A stretch of DNA of 64,000 nucleotides, taken from contig UQFO01000009.1 in the NCBI GenBank assembly GCA_900540275.1, forward strand, positions 19,542 through 83,541, given 5' to 3'. Each line of letters opens with the position of its first letter. Positions within the stretch are counted from its first letter, which is position 1. Positions 7,067-16,500 of the stretch are shown piece by piece. The notes beneath the pieces are model-generated. The model ran no database searches, was not told the origin of the DNA, and was given only the letters and a program-made list of their open reading frames with translations. The DNA comes from an uncultured Oscillospiraceae bacterium (GTDB taxonomy: Bacteria; Bacillota; Clostridia; Oscillospirales; Acutalibacteraceae). Made by a program: the position numbers and the translations under genes.

Positions 7067-10000
7067 TTATTTAAAATACCGGACGCCGCTTTCAAAGAGC
7101 TTCTGGTCTTTTTCAAACGGAACATTTTGATAAAGATTTTTACCCTTGCGCTCGGAATGGCCCATTTTGCCGAACACCCTGCCATCAGGGCTGGTAATGC
7201 CCTCGATAGCGCAGACAGAGCCGTTCAGGTTGTACGCGATATCGTCTGACGGCCTGCCGTTCAAGCCGACATACTGCGTAGCGATTTGGCCGTTTTCCAT
7301 CAGGGCCTTGACCGTCCCTTCGTCCGCGACAAACCGCCCTTCACCGTGCGAAACAGGAATGGCGAACACGTCGCCCGCGTTTGCGCCGCTGAGCCACGGT
7401 GATTTGACCGACGTGACCCGCGTATAAGCCATATGGGAGATATGCCTGCCTATGGAGTTAAACGTAAGCGTCGGGTCGGTTTCCTTAAGCTCCGTGATTC
7501 TGCCGTACGGTACAAGCCCCAGCTTGATAAGCGCCTGGAAACCGTTGCAGATGCCGAGCATCAGCCCGTCGCGCTGTTCGAGCAGGTCGGTCACAGCCTG
7601 CGCGACCAGCGGGTTACGGAAGGCCGTGGCAATGAACTTTCCTGAGCCGTCCGGCTCATCTCCGCCGCTGAAGCCGCCGGGCAGCATAACAATCTGCGCC
7701 TGCCTTATCATTTTTTCCATCTGTGCGATGGTTTGTTCTATATCGTGCGGCGTGAGGTTCTTTACGATAAGCACATCCGCCTGCGCGCCTGCCTTCTCAA
7801 ACGCGCGCGCCGTATCAACCTCGCAGTTTGTACCGGGGAACGCCGGGATAAACACCCGGGGCCTTGCCGCCTTGATTGCGGGAGCTTTCTGGTTCCTCTG
7901 CGTATAGCAGGGTATATCAAACGCAAGCTTCGGGCATTCCGCTTTCGTTGGGAACACCTTTTCAAGCTTTCCGGTCCATATATCAATCAGCTCATCGAGC
8001 GCAAGCGTTGCCCCGATGATGTCAATCTGCTTTTCCGCGGCTGTTTTTCCAAGCACATACTGCTGTACCGCGGCGTCAAGCTGCGCGCCGTCCTCCATTT
8101 CAAGCACCAGGCCGCCCGACAGCGGCGCGAACAGCTCTTCCATGGTAAGCGCGTGATTGAATGTAAAACCGATTTGGTTGCCAAAGCACATCCTGCACAC
8201 AGCTGCGGCCGCGCCGCCCTCCCGCAGTACGGATGCTGAACGGATTTTCCCCTCCTGCATCAGCTTATAAACCGCTTTGTACATCTCCTTGAGCCTGTCC
8301 CACTGCGGCATAGCTGTGTCCCTGTCCTCAGGCACGGGAACAAAAAGAACGGCAGAGCCTGCTTTTTTAAATTCCGCGGATACCGTTTTTGATGCTTTTG
8401 TCATCGCAACCGCGAAGCTTACAAGCGTCGGCGGGACGTCGAGCTGCTCAAAAGAGCCGGACATGCTGTCTTTGCCGCCGATGGAAGGAATTTGAAGCTC
8501 CAGCTGCGCCGTCAGCGCGCCAAGCAGCGCGGCGGCAGGCTTGCCCCAGCGCTCCGGCTTATCGTACAGGCGCTCGAAGTATTCCTGGAACGTAAGGCGG
8601 GCGCTCAAAGGGTCGGCCCCGACTGCAAGCAGCTTGGAAAGCGATTCCACCACGGCGTACGCTGAGCCGTGGAACGGGCTCCAGCGGGAAATTCCCGGAA
8701 TATAGCCATAGCTCATAGCGGTCGCGTCGTCTGTTTCTCCCTGCTCAAGCGGAATTTTTGCCGCCATCGCCTCCTGCGGCGTGAGCTGGTACCTGCCGCC
8801 AAACGGCATCAGGACAGTCGCCGCGCCGATGCTCGAGTCAAACCGCTCGGAAAGGCCAATCTGCGAGCAGACCTCGAGCCTGCCAAGATTTTCTTTAAAG
8901 GCCCGCGCCCTGTCCATACCGGAAAGGCACTGCGGTACGGCGCGCCTGTAATTCTTTGTTTCATCGGGCGGCGCGATAACCGCGCTTGCACGCTGCGTCA
9001 CGCCGTTGGTATTCAAAAATGCCCTGCTTAAATCGACAATTTTATCGCCGCGCCACGTCATGGAAAGCCTCGGGCTCTCCGTCACCTGCGCAACCGCCGT
9101 AGCTTCAAGGTTTTCTTTTCCTGCAAGGGCAATAAATTTTTCCACGTCTTTTTTATCGAGTACGACAGCCATACGCTCCTGCGATTCGGAAATCGCAAGC
9201 TCCGTACCGTCGAGCCCCTCGTACTTTTTGGTCACGCGGTCAAGGTTGACCGTCAGGCCGTCCGCAAGCTCGCCGATTGCGACGCAGACGCCGCCCGCGC
9301 CGAAATCATTGCACCGCTTAATCATGGTGGAAACCTCTTCGCGCCGGAACAGGCGCTGGATTTTGCGCTCCGTGGGCGGGTTGCCCTTCTGCACCTCCGC
9401 GCCGCACGTTTCAATCGACTGCGCCGTGTGCGCCTTGGAAGAGCCTGTCGCGCCGCCGCAGCCGTCGCGTCCGGTCCTGCCGCCGAGCAGGACGATAACG
9501 TCTCCCGGAAGCGGCACCTCGCGCACGACGTTTTTCTTCGGCGACGCGCCGATAACAGCGCCGATTTCCATGCGCTTTGCGGCATAGCCCGGGTCGTAAA
9601 GCTCCGTGACCTGTCCGGTCGCAAGGCCGATTTGGTTGCCGTAGGAGCTATAGCCTGCCGCCGCGCCCGTCGTGATTTTGCGGGTGGGGAGCTTGCCGGG
9701 AATGGTGTCCTTAAACGGAACCGTCGGGTCGCCGCTACCAGTAACGCGCATCGCCTGGTATACATACGAGCGCCCGGAAAGCGGGTCGCGGATTGCCCCG
9801 CCAAGGCACGTCGCCGCGCCGCCGAACGGTTCAATCTCCGTCGGGTGGTTATGCGTTTCGTTTTTAAACTGGACGAGCCATTTTTCCGTCTTGCCGTCGA
9901 TTGTCACCGGCACTTCAATGGAACAGGCGTTGATTTCCTCGCTTTCGTCAAGGTCGGGGATCAGCCCGCGCTTTTTCAAAAGCTTCATACCGGCAAGCGC

Positions 10001-10834
10001 CATATCCATCAGCGAAACATCCCTGTCCGTGTCCTTGCCGTAAACCTCATTGCGCGCGTCATAATAGGCGTTGAGCGCCTGTTCTATCACGCCGGAAAGC
10101 GCGCCCTTTTCTATATCAATCTGCTCAAGCCTTGTTAAAAATGTGGTATGGCGGCAGTGGTCGGACCAGTAGGTATCAATCACGCGCAGCTCTGTCACGC
10201 TCGGGTCGCGTTTTTCCTCGTCACGGAAATAATCGCGGCAGAAGCACAAATCCTCAAGCGTCATCGCAAAGCCCATGGCTCCGTAATATTCGCGCATCTG
10301 CTCGTCCGTAAAAGAATTAAATCCCTCCACGCGCTTGACGTCCTCCGGTACCTGCACCGCCATATCGAGGCTTTGCGGTTTTTCAAGCGAAGCCACGCGC
10401 GATTCCACCGGGTTAACCAAATATGCCTTTACCTTTTCAAAATCCTCGCCGGTAATATCGCCTTTCAGCGCGACCACCTGCGCGGAAAGCACCTGCGGAC
10501 GCTCTCCCTGGGTTAAAAGCTGTACGCACTGCGCCGCGCTGTCTGCGCGCTGGTCGTACTGCCCCGGCAGGTATTCCTTTGCGAATACGCGCCAGCCGTC
10601 CTCAACCGGAAAATCCTCTTCATAGACGATATCCTGGTTCGGCTCGGAGAATATCGTACCCCGCGCGCGCGCAAATTCCTCTTTCGACAGGCCGGACACA
10701 TCGTACCTGTTGAGAAGGCGCAGCCCTTCTATCGCTTTGAGTCCCAGGTTATGGCGCAAATCCCATTTCATCTGGGACGCCTCAACGTCGAACCCCTTCC
10801 TTTTTTCCACGAACACTCTGATTACATCTGACAT
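7067..10834 (-). CDS. purL: phosphoribosylformylglycinamidine synthase, single-chain form
   Basis: Makes FGAM from FGAR with ATP and glutamine, the fourth step of de novo purine synthesis. At 1255 residues it is the large one-chain type: FGAM synthase core (DTYWSDHCRHTTFLT, FKNETHNHPTEIEPFGGAATCLGG, NPPTERKIQRLF, GGKDSMSG) fused to a C-terminal class-I glutaminase with FIPAFPGTNCE, LPGGFSGGDE and the catalytic LGICNGFQAL, then SHGEGRF. Many Firmicutes instead split this enzyme into PurL, PurQ and PurS. It is not in a pur operon here and no purine riboswitch is visible in the short upstream gap. A terminator lies directly past the stop. Confidence 0.97.
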   Translation of the reverse strand: MSDVIRVFVEKRKGFDVEASQMKWDLRHNLGLKAIEGLRLLNRYDVSGLSKEEFARARGTIFSEPNQDIVYEEDFPVEDGWRVFAKEYLPGQYDQRADSAAQCVQLLTQGERPQVLSAQVVALKGDITGEDFEKVKAYLVNPVESRVASLEKPQSLDMAVQVPEDVKRVEGFNSFTDEQMREYYGAMGFAMTLEDLCFCRDYFRDEEKRDPSVTELRVIDTYWSDHCRHTTFLTRLEQIDIEKGALSGVIEQALNAYYDARNEVYGKDTDRDVSLMDMALAGMKLLKKRGLIPDLDESEEINACSIEVPVTIDGKTEKWLVQFKNETHNHPTEIEPFGGAATCLGGAIRDPLSGRSYVYQAMRVTGSGDPTVPFKDTIPGKLPTRKITTGAAAGYSSYGNQIGLATGQVTELYDPGYAAKRMEIGAVIGASPKKNVVREVPLPGDVIVLLGGRTGRDGCGGATGSSKAHTAQSIETCGAEVQKGNPPTERKIQRLFRREEVSTMIKRCNDFGAGGVCVAIGELADGLTVNLDRVTKKYEGLDGTELAISESQERMAVVLDKKDVEKFIALAGKENLEATAVAQVTESPRLSMTWRGDKIVDLSRAFLNTNGVTQRASAVIAPPDETKNYRRAVPQCLSGMDRARAFKENLGRLEVCSQIGLSERFDSSIGAATVLMPFGGRYQLTPQEAMAAKIPLEQGETDDATAMSYGYIPGISRWSPFHGSAYAVVESLSKLLAVGADPLSARLTFQEYFERLYDKPERWGKPAAALLGALTAQLELQIPSIGGKDSMSGSFEQLDVPPTLVSFAVAMTKASKTVSAEFKKAGSAVLFVPVPEDRDTAMPQWDRLKEMYKAVYKLMQEGKIRSASVLREGGAAAAVCRMCFGNQIGFTFNHALTMEELFAPLSGGLVLEMEDGAQLDAAVQQYVLGKTAAEKQIDIIGATLALDELIDIWTGKLEKVFPTKAECPKLAFDIPCYTQRNQKAPAIKAARPRVFIPAFPGTNCEVDTARAFEKAGAQADVLIVKNLTPHDIEQTIAQMEKMIRQAQIVMLPGGFSGGDEPDGSGKFIATAFRNPLVAQAVTDLLEQRDGLMLGICNGFQALIKLGLVPYGRITELKETDPTLTFNSIGRHISHMAYTRVTSVKSPWLSGANAGDVFAIPVSHGEGRFVADEGTVKALMENGQIATQYVGLNGRPSDDIAYNLNGSVCAIEGITSPDGRVFGKMGHSERKGKNLYQNVPFEKDQKLFESGVRYFK

Positions 10835-10942
10835 GTTACGACCCCCATACCGTGTTATTCACTGCCGTCTATTTTACCATAAAGGACGGCATATGACAAT
10901 TCAGCCGGAAAAAATTTCAAAGAATCTTTTCCGGCTTGTTCC

Positions 10943-11872
10943 TTATTCCTTATGAAATTGCTGGCGGGCAAAGACTGCCTTTGCCTCTTCCGCGTTTTTA
11001 AGTATCTCTGCCTGGAGCTCCTTCACGCCTGGAAACTTTTTTTCCGGGCGCAGGAATTCAAGCAGGCGCACCTCTACCTGCTCGCCATAAAGCTCGCCGC
11101 AGTCCACGCCGGGTACCCATGTTTCAGCAAGCGGCCTGTCGGCGCCGACTGTGGGGCGCACGCCAATATTGGTCACGCCGCAGCGCAGCTCCCCGCCAAT
11201 CTCAGCAGCGGCAGCGTATACGCCGAATTTCGGCAGGATAAATCCGTCGGGAATCGGCTGGTTAAAGGTAGGCGTCTCCATCCTCCTTCCAAGCTGGTTG
11301 CCGCGCACAACCGTAAAGTCAAAGGAGAACGGGCGTCCCAGCATGGCGTTCGCGTTTTGAATATCGCCGTTTGCAAGCGCCTGCCTGATTCGTGTGGAGC
11401 TCACAGGCGCTCCGCCGTACCGCACGGGCGCGACCGTTTCCACAGGGATATTATCGCCGCGCGCTATCATCTCAAGCGCGTGCGCGTCGCCCGCGCCGCC
11501 GCTGCCAAAATGGAAATTAAACCCACAGAACAGTTTTCTTGCGCACAATTTATCTATGAGCACCTTCTTTACAAATTCCTGCGGGTTTAAATTCCTGACT
11601 TCCGTAAAGTCAATGACAAAGAGCGCCCCTATGCCGAGCCTTTCCATTGTACGCGCCTTGCAGGTAGGGGTCATCAGCGCCAGCGGCGCTTCCCCCGTCA
11701 GCAAGCCCTGCGGGCTGTTTGCAAATGTAAAAACCGCGGGAACAAGCCCCTCTTCCTTACAGGCCGCCGCGCGGGATATCACCGCCGCGTGTCCCAAATG
11801 GACGCCGTCAAAAAAACCAAGCGCCACGCTCGTGGGTGTTTCCATCTGTTTGAGCCTTGTATATATCTCCAT
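10943..11872 (-). CDS. ribF: bifunctional riboflavin kinase / FMN adenylyltransferase
   Basis: Converts riboflavin to FMN and FMN to FAD. The N-terminal nucleotidyltransferase domain has GFFDGVHLGH (about residues 19-28) and the SSTRIRQAL motif; the C-terminal kinase domain has GRPFSFDFTVVRGNQLGR, then the GVTNIGVRPT segment. 309 residues, normal length. Unlike many Firmicutes it is not preceded by truB/rbfA: upstream are about 340 bases without a convincing gene. A GCCGG hairpin follows the stop but lacks a clear T run. Confidence 0.95.
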   Translation of the reverse strand: MEIYTRLKQMETPTSVALGFFDGVHLGHAAVISRAAACKEEGLVPAVFTFANSPQGLLTGEAPLALMTPTCKARTMERLGIGALFVIDFTEVRNLNPQEFVKKVLIDKLCARKLFCGFNFHFGSGGAGDAHALEMIARGDNIPVETVAPVRYGGAPVSSTRIRQALANGDIQNANAMLGRPFSFDFTVVRGNQLGRRMETPTFNQPIPDGFILPKFGVYAAAAEIGGELRCGVTNIGVRPTVGADRPLAETWVPGVDCGELYGEQVEVRLLEFLRPEKKFPGVKELQAEILKNAEEAKAVFARQQFHKE

Positions 11873-12210
11873 GGACAGCTTTCGCCCCCGTTATTTTCTC
11901 TTTACTCTTGTCGTCGTTAAAGCCTGCTGATATATTTTCCTGCGCGCTTATGCCATTCACGACGCGCTTTACCGTGCGGAGCGCCTTATACAGCGGAACC
12001 ACGAAAGGCCCTTTCAGGCCATCTCCGCTTCGTGTTCCCTCTTCTATCCCCTTTTTAGCCTTCCCTCGCAGCCGGATAAATCCCATGCCCCAGCACCCGT
12101 CGGGAAACAGGCCCGTTAGGAAGCTTGTCCCGCGGCAGTTTTCCTGCACACAACGGGCCGCCGATGAAACCCAGCCGTTTTATAAGTCCAGCCGCCCTGT
12201 ATATATTTTC
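11873..12210. other. gap of about 340 bases with no supported gene
   Basis: Open frames exist on the minus strand but none has a ribosome site and none resembles a known protein. The minus strand contains several short GC-rich complementary segments (around 12060-12150) that could fold, but no known RNA class is recognised. Confidence 0.5.
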
Positions 12211-12576
12211 TTACTTTTTTCCGCTGAACGTGAAGATGTGCTTGACCTCTATGACCATAGCAACTACAGAAATAATAATCAGCGCGATATCAATCATCGC
12301 GTAAATAAAGAACGAGCCCTCAAGCTGCGCCGATGTCGGGTTATTCTGTGCGGTCAGGAAACCGACCACGCCCCCTAGCATCCTGTTAAAGGACGCGTCT
12401 CCCCCGCCGGAGCCCATCCCCATATTAATCAGGGTCGACAGAATAAGGAACACGATGAGCATTCCAATGGACACGCCGGTAAAAATCGGCTTAGTGGGCT
12501 TGTTGATAATGCAGTAAATCAAAACGCACAGCATGATGGTCGTCGCCGCAATGACAACAATAGGGTTGATGAGCAT
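12211..12576 (-). CDS. small three-segment membrane protein
   Basis: 121 residues, almost all hydrophobic: segments at about residues 5-25 (IVVIAATTIMLCVLIYCII), 33-53 (FTGVSIGMLIVFLILSTLI) and 90-113 (FFIYAMIDIALIIISVVAMVI), with a Gly/Met-rich linker (MGMGSGGGDASF). The ATG at 12576 is chosen because GGAGGTGG lies five bases upstream; the GTG further out is inside that site. No family recognised. It lies 50 bases downstream of the Nudix gene on the same strand and may share its transcript. Confidence 0.55.
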   Translation of the reverse strand: MLINPIVVIAATTIMLCVLIYCIINKPTKPIFTGVSIGMLIVFLILSTLINMGMGSGGGDASFNRMLGGVVGFLTAQNNPTSAQLEGSFFIYAMIDIALIIISVVAMVIEVKHIFTFSGKK

Positions 12577-12626
12577 GAATACCACCTCCGCGGGTCCTCT
12601 CTTTTTTTGTTATGCCTGCGCCGCGG

Positions 12627-13172
12627 TCATACCGTGCCGCGCTTTAAAAGCAGCGCGGTTTTCAGCACAGCCGTCTGCGTTTTTGCGTCCGGAATTTGGT
12701 TTTGGAGCACCATCTCTACCGCTTGTTCGAGCGGTATTTTTTCTATGCTTAAAAATTCATCCTCATCAGGCGACGGCTGTTCAACACTTTCTACCCGGCA
12801 GAAATAAAGATGGATGATTTCCGCACAGTAGCCAGGGGAAGGGTATAGCTGGCCGAGCGGGTAATAGCTGTGCCCTACGGCGCCCGTCTCCTCCAGAAGC
12901 TCCCGCTTCCCGTTTTCAAGCGGGTTCTGCCCAGGCTCGAGTTTGCCCGCGGGCAGCTCGAGCACAACCTCGTGATAGGGATAACGGAACTGCCTGACAA
13001 ACAGCAGCTCATTTTTTTCCGTAAGCGCGGCAACACAAACGCCGCCGGGGTGGCCTACGACCTCGCGGCTTGCTTTCCTGCCGTTTTCCAGCTCTACCTC
13101 GTCAAGTGTGACGTTGATAATACGGCCTTGAAACACTTCCCTGCTCTGCAGCGTCTTTTCAAATAATTTCAT
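12627..13172 (-). CDS. nudF: Nudix hydrolase, ADP-ribose pyrophosphatase-like
   Basis: 181 residues. Nudix enzymes of this group cleave ADP-ribose to AMP and ribose-5-phosphate. The Nudix box spans G76 to G97 with the catalytic RELLEETG intact; the first Glu of the box is Gln82 here. The conserved N-terminal pattern of ADP-ribose pyrophosphatases is present (VCVAALTEKNELLFVRQFRYP, then VLELPAGKLEPGQ). Substrate assignment rests on that pattern and is less certain than the family. Confidence 0.85.
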   Translation of the reverse strand: MKLFEKTLQSREVFQGRIINVTLDEVELENGRKASREVVGHPGGVCVAALTEKNELLFVRQFRYPYHEVVLELPAGKLEPGQNPLENGKRELLEETGAVGHSYYPLGQLYPSPGYCAEIIHLYFCRVESVEQPSPDEDEFLSIEKIPLEQAVEMVLQNQIPDAKTQTAVLKTALLLKRGTV

Positions 13173-13293
13173 ATAAGCTTCCTCCCTGCTCCGGGCCTTG
13201 TCATTTTGGGCGGCCGGTTCACATATCTATATAAGGGTATCGTATCCTTTCAAACAGCGCGTGTTTTGTCACATTTTACGGAGGTGACTTTTT

Positions 13294-14199
13294 ATGACAA
13301 AAAACAAAGGGGTCTGTACCGGCGCCGATAACAGCCACCGCGCCCGGCTTTCAGCGGAGCTGGTGCGCCGGTACCATTTCTTAAAGCGCGGCGTCATCGG
13401 CCAAAGCCGCTGCGGCCGCGAAATTGAAGCGTTTGCGCTGGGCAGCGAAGAGGAATCCGTCCTCTACTGCGGCGCGTTCCACGGGATGGAGTGGATTACC
13501 AGCCTTCTGTTATATAAATACCTCGACTGTGTCTGCGCGGCGGCAGACCGTGGAGGCTGTGTTTCTCAAATTAAGCTGACGCGCTTTTTAAAGCGGCGTG
13601 GATTGGTCGTCATACCGTGCGTGAACCCAGATGGGGTGGAGATATCTCTCCACGGCGCGCAGTCGGCGGGCGCATACGCAAACCTTGTCAGCCATGTTTC
13701 CGGCGGGAAGACGGCGCACTGGCAGGCGAACGCCGCCGGTGTCGATTTAAACCACAACTATGACGCGGGCTGGGAAGCGCTGCACAAGGCGGAGCAAAAG
13801 GCCGGCTTTGTTTCCCCCGGCCCCACGCGGTTCGGCGGAAAACAGCCGGAAAGCGAACCCGAAACACAGGCAATGTGCGCCTTCTGCCGGAAAAACAATA
13901 TCCACCACGCGGTCGCCTTCCACAGCCAGGGTGAAGAAATCTATTGGCATTTCGGGGAACACACGCCCGAGCGCGCCGGCGTTATGGCGACTGTTATGGC
14001 ACGGAGCAGCGGTTATAAAAAATCAAGTCCGGAGGGGCTTGCTGTCGGCGGAGGGTTCAAGGACTGGTTTATCACGGAATTTAAACGCCCCGCCTTTACG
14101 GTCGAGGTAGGCAAAGGACGCAACCCCCTCCCCCCTGAAGACCTTGGGCCAATCTACGACAAGATAGAGGAAATGCTGACTTTATGCCTTATTATGTGA
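13294..14199 (+). CDS. M14-family zinc carboxypeptidase
   Basis: 301 residues without a signal peptide, so probably cytoplasmic. The M14 zinc ligands are H63 and E66 (AFHGMEW) and H210 (VAFHSQG); the general base is E271 (FTVEVGKG). NPDGVEI and DLNHNYDAGW are the usual substrate-pocket segments. Relatives include gamma-D-glutamyl-diamino acid endopeptidases and MpaA-type enzymes that cleave peptidoglycan peptides, so recycling of wall peptides or a sporulation role is likely. GGAGGTG lies before the ATG. It is divergent from the Nudix gene. Confidence 0.85.
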   Translation: MTKNKGVCTGADNSHRARLSAELVRRYHFLKRGVIGQSRCGREIEAFALGSEEESVLYCGAFHGMEWITSLLLYKYLDCVCAAADRGGCVSQIKLTRFLKRRGLVVIPCVNPDGVEISLHGAQSAGAYANLVSHVSGGKTAHWQANAAGVDLNHNYDAGWEALHKAEQKAGFVSPGPTRFGGKQPESEPETQAMCAFCRKNNIHHAVAFHSQGEEIYWHFGEHTPERAGVMATVMARSSGYKKSSPEGLAVGGGFKDWFITEFKRPAFTVEVGKGRNPLPPEDLGPIYDKIEEMLTLCLIM

Positions 14200-14398
14200 T
14201 GGCAACGGGGCACAGCCCCCACATTTTGTATTTATTATACCAAGTAAGTAACAATAATGCAACGAATTTGTAATGTATCTGTAGTTGTCTCATGACGAAA
14301 AACATGGTAATATTTGTTCAGTGAAAGAAATTCCCATCCGCTTTTGATTACAAGCACACAAGGTCTGTGTATTATATTTTTTGGACTCTTCCTAAAAT

Positions 14399-14434
14399 TG
14401 AACTGTAAACGGGTTTCCGTTTACAGTTCTTTTT
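14399..14434 (+). terminator. terminator hairpin downstream of the M14 gene
   Basis: GAACTGTAAAC and GTTTACAGTTC around a short loop, followed by TTTTTT. It is 200 bases past the M14 stop; nothing coding is seen between. A second GC-rich hairpin at about 14445-14480 can end asnB transcription on the other strand. Confidence 0.75.
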
Positions 14435-14481
14435 TGTTTAAAACCCCCGGCCGGGGCTGTCCGCGGCGCGGGGGCGTTTTT

Positions 14482-16317
14482 TTATGCTTCATCCTTAAAA
14501 TAAATGTCGTACCAGACCAGGAAAATATATATCGTCCAAACCTTGCGGCTGTTGTCCTCTTTGCCGCTGTAGTGCTCGTCGAGGAAGCCTGTGATGACGT
14601 CCGGGTTAAAGAATTTCTTCGCCGTATCGGAATGGAACATTTCCTTCACGATATTATAATACCTTTCATCCCTGAGCCATACGCGCGTCGGCACGGGGAA
14701 CCCGAGCTTTTCCTTCTGCGCCGTTTCAGGCGGCAGATGGCGCATGGCAGCCTGGCGCATGGCATACTTTGTGTTCTTCCGGTTGACCCTGAGCTTTGCC
14801 GGCAGGGAGGAGGCAACCTTGAACACCTCTTTGTCCAAAAATGGTACGCGCAGCTCCAGGGAATTCGCCATGCTCATGCGGTCGGCCTTGAGCAGGATAT
14901 CGCCAACCATCCATAGGTTGATGTCGAGGTACTGCATTTTCGTTACCTCGTCGTAATCCTTCACCCTGTCGTAATATTTTTTGCATAAATCCTGCGGCTT
15001 CGTCACAATGGACGGGTCCTTCAGGATGCGCTTTTTGTCGTCCGCGTCGTACATAAACGCGTTGCCGATGAATTTTTCCTCGATTGGGCGCGCGCCGCGC
15101 ATGATAAACCCGCGGCCCTTGATATCGGGCAGCTTTTTTGCGAAACGGTAGAGCGCCATGCGCAGCCTGTAGGGCAGGAGCCGCTGGTACCATTTGAAAA
15201 CGCGCGGCTCGTTGTATACGGTATATCCTCCGAACAGCTCGTCCGCGCCCTCGCCGGAAAGCACGACCTTGACCGATTCGCTTGCAAGCTTCGACACAAA
15301 ATAAAGCGCGATACAGGACGGGTCGGCAAGCGGCTGGTCCATGTGGTACTGCACCTTCTCAATGCTTTCCCAGAATTCCTCTGAGGTAATCAGCTTTGTA
15401 CGGTGGTCTACGCCGATTTTCTCCGACAAACGCTTTGCCCAGCTTATTTCATTGTAACGCTCCCCAAAATCGAACCCGACGGTAAATGTCTTCTGGTCGG
15501 CAAAATAGGTGGAAACGTAGCTCGAATCGACGCCGCTGGATAAAAAGCAGCCGACCTCGACGTCCGATATTTTATGCGCGTTGACAGAGTTTTCAAACAC
15601 CTGCTCGATTTTATCGACGGCTTCTTCCTCCGTCATGCTCTCGTCCGGATGGAACTGCGGCTCAAAATAACGCGTCGTCGTGACCTTCCCATCCTTATAC
15701 CACAGGTAATGGCCGGGCAAAAGGCAGTATACGCCCTCAAAAAACGTTTCGGGCGGCACCACATACTGGAAGGAAAGGTAATTGTCGAGCGCACGGTAAT
15801 TAAATTTTTTCTCAAAGCCCGGGAATTGTAATATGCTCTTGATTTCGGAAGCGTAGACAAAGCTGTCCCCCACCTGCGTGTAGTGCATCGGCTTAATTCC
15901 AAAAAAGTCGCGTGCGATAAACAGGGACTTGTCCTTTTTATTGTAAATAGCAAATCCGAACATTCCCCTCAGCCGGTCGAGCAGCTTTTCTCCCCACTGC
16001 TCAAAGCCGTGGAGCAGCACCTCGCTGTCCGTTTCGGTTGAAAAAACGTGCCCCTGCGCAAGAAGCTCCTCCCTGAGCTCCCTGTAATTGTAAATCTCGC
16101 CGTTAAAGGTCAAAACGAGCGTTTGGTCTTCGTTGTATATCGGCTGGTGGCCGGTGCCCAGGTCAATGATGCTCAGGCGCCTAAAGCCCATGGAGATGCC
16201 GCCGTCCAAATAAAAACCGTTGTCATCCGGCCCCCTGTGGGTGATGACCTCGGTCATGTTTTTAATCGTTTCATCCCTGTCTATGATTTGTCCCGTAAAT
16301 CCGCAGATTCCGCACAT
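14482..16317 (-). CDS. asnB: glutamine-dependent asparagine synthetase
   Basis: Converts aspartate to asparagine with ATP, taking ammonia from glutamine. The N-terminal class-II glutaminase begins MCGICGF, so Cys2 is the nucleophile after removal of Met1; this fixes the start at 16317 even though the frame is open further upstream. THRGPDD, FNGEIYNY and TDSEVLLH follow. The synthetase domain has the PPi loop LSSGVDSSYVS and SGEGADELFGGY. 611 residues, usual length. It lies downstream of the ABC operon with a gap and a hairpin, so probably has its own promoter. The AsnB family also contains relatives that amidate wall peptides; that cannot be excluded. Confidence 0.92.
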   Translation of the reverse strand: MCGICGFTGQIIDRDETIKNMTEVITHRGPDDNGFYLDGGISMGFRRLSIIDLGTGHQPIYNEDQTLVLTFNGEIYNYRELREELLAQGHVFSTETDSEVLLHGFEQWGEKLLDRLRGMFGFAIYNKKDKSLFIARDFFGIKPMHYTQVGDSFVYASEIKSILQFPGFEKKFNYRALDNYLSFQYVVPPETFFEGVYCLLPGHYLWYKDGKVTTTRYFEPQFHPDESMTEEEAVDKIEQVFENSVNAHKISDVEVGCFLSSGVDSSYVSTYFADQKTFTVGFDFGERYNEISWAKRLSEKIGVDHRTKLITSEEFWESIEKVQYHMDQPLADPSCIALYFVSKLASESVKVVLSGEGADELFGGYTVYNEPRVFKWYQRLLPYRLRMALYRFAKKLPDIKGRGFIMRGARPIEEKFIGNAFMYDADDKKRILKDPSIVTKPQDLCKKYYDRVKDYDEVTKMQYLDINLWMVGDILLKADRMSMANSLELRVPFLDKEVFKVASSLPAKLRVNRKNTKYAMRQAAMRHLPPETAQKEKLGFPVPTRVWLRDERYYNIVKEMFHSDTAKKFFNPDVITGFLDEHYSGKEDNSRKVWTIYIFLVWYDIYFKDEA

Positions 16318-16439
16318 ATCGTATCGCTCCCTTTTTCCGCTGTGGCAAAACATTATGCTGTCATAATTAAAAATTCTACCACATCGCGTGTGCCCTTGCA
16401 AGCGTTTTACCGCCTTTATGCAGGAATGATACATCCCTC

Positions 16440-16500
16440 CCAAAAAAAGGGAGCCGCCGCCGCAAAAAATGGGCAGGCCCTTTTGCGGCGGCGGCTTTTA
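16440..16500 (-). terminator. terminator after the YtrA-type ABC operon
   Basis: On the minus strand GCCGCCGCAAAA and TTTTGCGGCGGC form a stem around the GGGCCTGCCCA region, followed by TCCCTTTTTTT, directly past the permease stop. Confidence 0.7.

Noticed and set aside
7146..10701. Many long open frames on the plus strand opposite purL
   Set aside because: They are antisense shadows of a GC-rich gene; no ribosome sites or family similarity.
11808..12149. 113-codon frame overlapping the start of ribF
   Set aside because: GTG start without ribosome site and no similarity to known proteins; overlap with ribF is large.
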